This document shows positions 59,201-64,000 of a stretch of DNA of 64,000 nt, piece by piece (position 1 is the stretch's first letter; every line of letters begins with the position of its first letter). Made by a program: the position numbers and the translations under genes. The notes beneath the pieces were generated by a model that was not told the origin of the DNA, ran no database searches, and worked only from the letters and a program-made list of their open reading frames with translations. The stretch spans positions 6,184,194 to 6,248,193 of the forward strand of contig JAMXIF010001210.1 of assembly GCA_028583685.1 (NCBI GenBank), in the 5' to 3' direction. The DNA comes from Petaurus breviceps papuanus. Taxonomy: Eukaryota; Chordata; Mammalia; Diprotodontia; Petauridae.

Positions 59201-59554
59201 AGAATTTCATATACTTTCAACTAACAATAAATAAGCAAGATACCAGTATAATACATGTGTATGTGTATGATACTGTCAAATTCTTATACACTAGTATGAT
59301 ATATGCATTAATACAAGGCACTATTAAATTCTTTAGCTCACTGATTTGTTGGACTGACTACAAGTATCTAAAAAGTTGTATCTGTCAACATATGACATAT
59401 AAGGAATATCAAAGTATTCTTAGAATGGACGTCATTTTAAATGATGACCACCGCCAATCCATTATAAATGAACTGATCTAGCCATTTATTATAGAGTTCA
59501 AATTATTAATCATGAATAAAAAATTATGCAAGCTCAACTACATTTAAGTGAAAA

Positions 59555-59735
59555 AGTGAGAGGCAGTGTGGTATAGTGGATTCAAAGACCTAAGTTCAAG
59601 ACCTGTCGGTCTCTGACATATTCCAGCTGTGGCACTTAACATCTCAGTGTCTCCCAAGCAACTCTCTATAACCACAAGTTACAGACAAGTTACCGATCTG
59701 AATCAATGAAGGGAGTTTACACATTAATATTAAAC
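59555..59735 (+). mobile_element. CORE-SINE (THER/MIR-type)
   Basis: Sense: gaggcagtgtggtatagtgg, then caagacctgtcggtctctga and tgaaatcatatg at the end. Confidence 0.65.
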
Positions 59736-60889
59736 TAATGAAATCATATGTTTGAAACAAAAACATCATTCGTAGTACAGCATCATTGCCCAATTTTGCT
59801 CCATATTTGAAATTATTCCAGAGTAATCTTTAAAATAAATCAAAGGAACTTTAGGAATTTTGAGTACTTACCAAGTAATAGCTTACCAGACTGTTTTATG
59901 TTGGTGACTGTGACAAATTAAAATTGATAATGGTATTTTTTTAATGCTTCAAATGGAGTTAGCACATTATCCTCTCACCATTAGAAAAAAGACAGTACAA
60001 TGCAACTATGTCCAGGGAAAATACCTTCTTAATTTAACAAGCAATTACCTAAACACTAAAGCATAATTTGATGGCTCTCATTATTATATTAGTTTCCACA
60101 GCTATGCATGTTTCTAAAAGTCATTAAATTAAACAGACCTTTGGAGAAGCTAGGTACTATTTGACCTTTTATAGAAGTGAATTTCATAAGTGAAATATAG
60201 ACTCCTTTAAAATGCACTTCCTTTTACTTCTTCAAAATTTATTATCATTTAATTTTGGTTTTCTTCCTATTATCTTATTCTAGCAGAGGCTAGCATAAAA
60301 TATTTTATCATTTTACAAGATACTACTTTTTCTTTCCTAGTTAATACTTGTTCCTTTGATTTCCTCCTGAATGATATTTCTAATTACCTTTACTATCTTT
60401 CAATAAACCTTTTACATTGTCTGCTATATTTCCCTTAACTGAAAATAATGAAAATGAACTATAACAACTTAAATATTGGTGGATTATAGTAGATTATATT
60501 ATATGCTATCTGTTTAAGTTCCATAAGGTTGATGCAAGCCAAAGGTTCTTTTATGTATCTATTATATAGGCCAAAAGTGGTCATAGGTGATCTAAAAACT
60601 CTTATAACACTGACTAAAAAACAGAATTACGAGGGGCCACTTACTTCCGAAGTATGCTTACTTTCATAAACAAATATAATTCTACTGACCCACCATCTGC
60701 AAAGGTACTACTCACTCTGAATTGTTTTTCAAGTTGTGCAGTGACTCATGATTCGCTTATATTCTCATCTGCTCCAAATGGATAGTTGTTCAAAGGATAG
60801 GGATATTTTCAAAAGAAAAGTTATGGACTATTAAAAGCCATTTGAAAGACTGCTCCAAATCACTAATTGATGATAGAAATGAAAAACTA
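59736..60889. other. AT-rich intron, nothing recognised
   Basis: No SPAG16 exon or named repeat seen. Confidence 0.45.
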
Positions 60890-61490
60890 AAGATTCACTT
60901 CACACGGAGAAAAGTGGCAACTGGACAGAAATAGTCAATGTTGGAGGAGTTTGAAAAAGATGAGCACACTAATTAATACACTGGAATAAGGGACTAACTG
61001 GTCCAGTCATTTTGGAAAGCAATTTTGAATTATGTGAAGAAAGTGGCTAAAATATCCATATCTTCCAAGAAGGGCAAATATAGAAGAGCGAGCCCAATAT
61101 CCACCAAAATATGACCACACTTTTTTTGTGGTAGTCAAAAATGAGAAATGAAGTTGATGTCCATTGATGGGGGAATGGCTAAATAAATTATGACATTTAA
61201 ATATAATGGGATATTATTTCTCCAAAAAATAGAATATGAAGAATACACAGAACCAAAGGAAGATTTATTATGAACTGATGCAAAGAGAAACCGATCCAAG
61301 AAAACAATACATAACTATAACCATGTAAATGTTAAGCACAATAGAAATCAAAACAATGTTATGTAATTATAATGACTAATTTTGTCCTGAAAGAAGAGAT
61401 ATGAAATGTATGTCCTTCCCTCTATTTCAAGGAGTAAGGGACTAGATGTGGATCGATACACATACCATCAAATTGACTGATGTTTAAATT
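60890..61490 (+). mobile_element. L1 LINE 3' part (ORF2 C-terminus and 3' UTR)
   Basis: Sense L1: aactggtccagtcattttgg, gatgtccattgatgggggaa, tggctaaataaattatgaca. This is the counterpart of the antisense L1 at 8441-11060. Confidence 0.75.
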
Positions 61491-61892
61491 GGTTTATTTT
61501 TTTCTAAACTGTTTTCATTCTTTTGTATTCTCTGTTCTTCTCCTAGTATATAAACAATTCCTTCATTGTCCTTTCTAATTGATCAAAAGTGAGTGCTTTT
61601 CTACATTTGATTCCTACACTGACATTTCAAAGTTTCTAATCAGGACTTTTCATGAAACAATGCTTGGAAATTCACTATTTCATTTGTAATCCTTTATTTT
61701 TCCTCTGTAGGATTGTGTTATTTTGCCAGGGAAGTTATTTTTATTTGTAACACGTCATACTTATTTTGCCTTTGTAATTTCATGTCTCAAACTCTTCTCT
61801 TATTTACTGTGCAGTGTAAAGTCTTATATGATACTGACAGTGGCTTCTTGGTATTTGAACTCTTTCTTTATTGTTGCCTGCATTACACTGGG

Positions 61893-62343
61893 TGTTGTAA
61901 TGGTAATGAGAATCTGAAGACCTTCCTTGCTTTGAAAAAATACCCTCCCCCTAATAGGCTGAATGTAATCACATGGAGTCTGTGGTGGGAGGAGTTTGCT
62001 GAAAGGTGGAGCAGGGCCCACAGGAAGCTGTGAGTCACAGCAGGCTAGACAGTTGGAGGAGAGGACACTCCCAACAGAGACAGTCTTCTGAGTAAATATT
62101 GGTCCTGTATTTTTTGTGGGAAGGCTAAAAGATGGTATGGCTCTTTGTGCTGTTATGGATTATTAAATTCTTCGTTACTAAGATGGAATCACTCTACTGG
62201 TTTGGGGATTCAATTTTCTGGTATCTGGATAAATGTTTTGCTTCTGTCTTCTATATGGAGAGTCTGTTATATTTTGTGATCTAGCACCATGCAGGTATAT
62301 TTATAATGACTGTGGGCATTGTGAATGTTACACTGGTGTCACA
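61893..62343 (+). mobile_element. LTR fossil, same family as 53441-54119 (solo, plus strand)
   Basis: About 450 bp running from TGTTGTAATGG to GGTGTCACA, with an aataaatg poly(A)-type signal near 62229. It is clearly similar over its first half to the element at 53441-54119. No internal retroviral region is present, and it is old. The ends are tentative. Confidence 0.6.
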
Positions 62344-62464
62344 GGTGTCCAGTGATTGGGGAATAGCTTTAAAAAATTGTAGTTATTTCCATTATTTGTT
62401 AATTAGTTTCATTATTTTTCCAGTTAATAGTTCCAGTTAATTAGTTTCATTATTTTCATAATGG

Positions 62465-62720
62465 AATAATATTTCATGACAATAACAAGGAATTCAGAGA
62501 AACAAGGGAGGGCATTGTATGAAATAGTACACAGCAAAGAAAACAGAACTAGGAAAACTACCACAAAAAATGGAAATGAAAACAACACTAAAGAAACCAG
62601 AATTATTATTCAACTCTATGACCAGATTTGTTTCCAGACGACCAAGGACTATGAATATGCTTCCTTTTGGAAAAAAAGAAAGTCAATACTTTGTACTTTT
62701 TGACTACTTTGTGTCATTTT
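62465..62720 (+). mobile_element. L1-like LINE 3' fragment
   Basis: Sense text aaggaattcagagaaacaag and aacagaactaggaaaactac resembles marsupial L1 3' ends (..cagagaaacatgggaag..). Confidence 0.45.
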
Positions 62721-62764
62721 CAATTTATTCTGAATACACTTTTGTATATGTTGAATAACCAAAC

Positions 62765-62850
62765 AAAATGTAAGCTTTTTGAGAATAAGGTTTTGCATTT
62801 TTTTCCTTTGTATCTGCAGTGCTTAGCCCATTCAGTGCCCAGCAATAAAG
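62765..62850 (+). mobile_element. L2 LINE 3'-terminal fragment
   Basis: The match is to atgtaagctttttgagaata and ctttgtatctgcagtgctta. Confidence 0.65.
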
Positions 62851-63000
62851 TACTAGACTTGGAGTCAGGAAGCCTTGAATTCAAATTCTGAGAGCGTGTC
62901 ATTTAACCTCTCTCGGGCTAAATTTCTTCATCTGCACAATGAAGGAGCTAGACTAATGGCCTCTAAAGTCCCTTTCAGCTTTCAATCTAAGATCATATAA
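62851..63000 (+). mobile_element. CORE-SINE (MIR3-like)
   Basis: Sense: gacttggagtcaggaagcct, tggcctctaaagtccctttc. Confidence 0.65.
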
Positions 63001-63069
63001 TCCTATTAACACAGTTTATGTAAGCTTACCTAGTAAATTGCTTATTGATTCAACCACAGGTGTGTAACA

Positions 63070-63610
63070 CTGCTTATGGTGTCAGAAATGCATACATCTC
63101 TTGTCTCCACTTTTTATCTACTCATTTCTCAGCCTCTTTTAATCTGGCTTCTGACACCATCATTCAAAAGAAACTTCTCTTTCCAAGGTTATCAATAATC
63201 TCTTAAATGCTAAATCCAATTGATGGTTCCTATGTCTTCTTCTTGACCTCTGTGGAGTTCTTCACAATGGTGGCCACCTCCTCCTCCATTACCTAGTTTT
63301 CATGAACCTGCTGTCTTCCACAAAATGCCCGGCTACTCTTTCTCAGTCCCCTTTGAGGACTATCATCCACGCCCCATAGTGGGCAAAAACGTTTGAGCCC
63401 TGTGTTGGTCGCCCTCCTCTCCTCACTATATTCTCTCTTGATGTCCTCATCAGTATCCGTAAGTTCATAGGGACTTCCCAATCTACATGTCCATTGTTCA
63501 TCTCTCCCTCAAGCTCCATTTCCAAATGAGTAACTGCTAGACAGGCATCTCAAATTCAATATATCCAAAATGGAAGTCATTATTATTATCCTGAAATCTA
63601 CTTCTCTTCC
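63070..63610 (+). mobile_element. L2 LINE internal fragment
   Basis: Sense L2: tctggcttctgacaccatca, aaggttatcaataatctctt, aggcatctcaaattcaatat and ccaaaatggaagtcattatt. This lies upstream of the usual 3'-end fragments. Confidence 0.65.
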
Positions 63611-64000
63611 TAACTGCCTCATCATCTTGAAAAAGCATAACCTGAAAAACATACAAAGTGTCCACAAAAATGTAAATAAAAGGAATGAATGATAAAATGA
63701 ATTGAACATTGTCATTATAATGACTAAGAACAGTTCTAGAGAAGAAATAAGAAAATATATATCCTTTCACTGGAGAAGAGGGAAAATCTATATGTAGAAG
63801 GCTATCAATGTGTTAGCAGGCTTTAATAAACTTTTTTTGGGGGGGAGGCAGAGTTTCTTTTAATCTTCATTGCAAGGGAAGGCTTGTAGGTACCATAGAG
63901 AAAAAGTAAATTTAGAAATATATATGACATAATAAAAGGCATTAATTAAAATATTTTACAAGTAAATTAATACCACCACGAATTAAAAGATGGGGGGGGG

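Noticed and set aside
61713-62033. 106-codon plus-strand frame
   Set aside because: It straddles the start of an LTR fossil, so it cannot be one gene.
1-64000. CRISPR arrays, bacterial operons, tRNA, rRNA or snRNA genes
   Set aside because: No regularly spaced identical repeats and no cloverleaf or snRNA signature were seen. tRNA-like boxes occur only in SINEs. Exon-intron structure and SINEs or LINEs show vertebrate nuclear DNA.

Overview
Organism and setting. The window is AT-rich, intron-dense DNA from a marsupial. Evidence for this is the tRNA-derived/CORE SINEs with the marsupial head (gcagctaggtgg) and tail (cccaattgcc), MAR1-type SINEs whose 3' tail resembles an RTE LINE, abundant L2 and THER/MIR-type repeats, marsupial-type L1 and half-L1 (HAL1) copies, and RTE fragments. 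The SINE subtype looks Australasian (WSINE-like) rather than opossum-type, but that is an inference from memory of consensus sequences.

Host gene. Four exons on the minus strand belong to one gene, SPAG16 (PF20 orthologue, axonemal central-apparatus protein). In transcription order they are 56958-57065, 37797-37914, 29628-29697 and 21699-21808. Their splice sites and reading phases fit together, and the joined peptide follows the remembered mammalian SPAG16 coiled-coil/linker region that precedes the WD40 repeats. The three complete introns are about 19.0, 8.1 and 7.8 kb. The window also holds at least 6.9 kb of the intron before the first exon and at least 21.7 kb of the intron after the last. 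I found no other host gene that I can support.

Layout. 1-21.7 kb: intron with HAL1 copy A (770-3698), an L1 inserted in an L2 with odd duplicated flanks (7960-11820), a SINE nested in a SINE (13424-13835), and several L2 copies. 21.8-29.6 kb: two RTE LINE fragments in opposite orientation, SINEs, and an RTE-tailed non-coding element. 29.7-37.8 kb: HAL1 copy B, two SINEs with clear 17-bp target duplications, and an L2 split by a hAT-type MITE. 37.9-57 kb: L2s, LTR fossils, L1 pieces, HAL1 copy C joined to an old L1. 57-64 kb: L2, L1 3' end, an LTR fossil, SINEs.

Most of the sequence is therefore transposon fossil inside SPAG16 introns, and no undescribed system is evident. The points most worth checking are the three HAL1 copies, the L1/L2 patchwork at 8.3-11.7 kb, and an unidentified open segment at 26.25-26.58 kb. 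Repeat boundaries are approximate unless a target-site duplication is given. Family names come from recognising sequence motifs, not from a database search.
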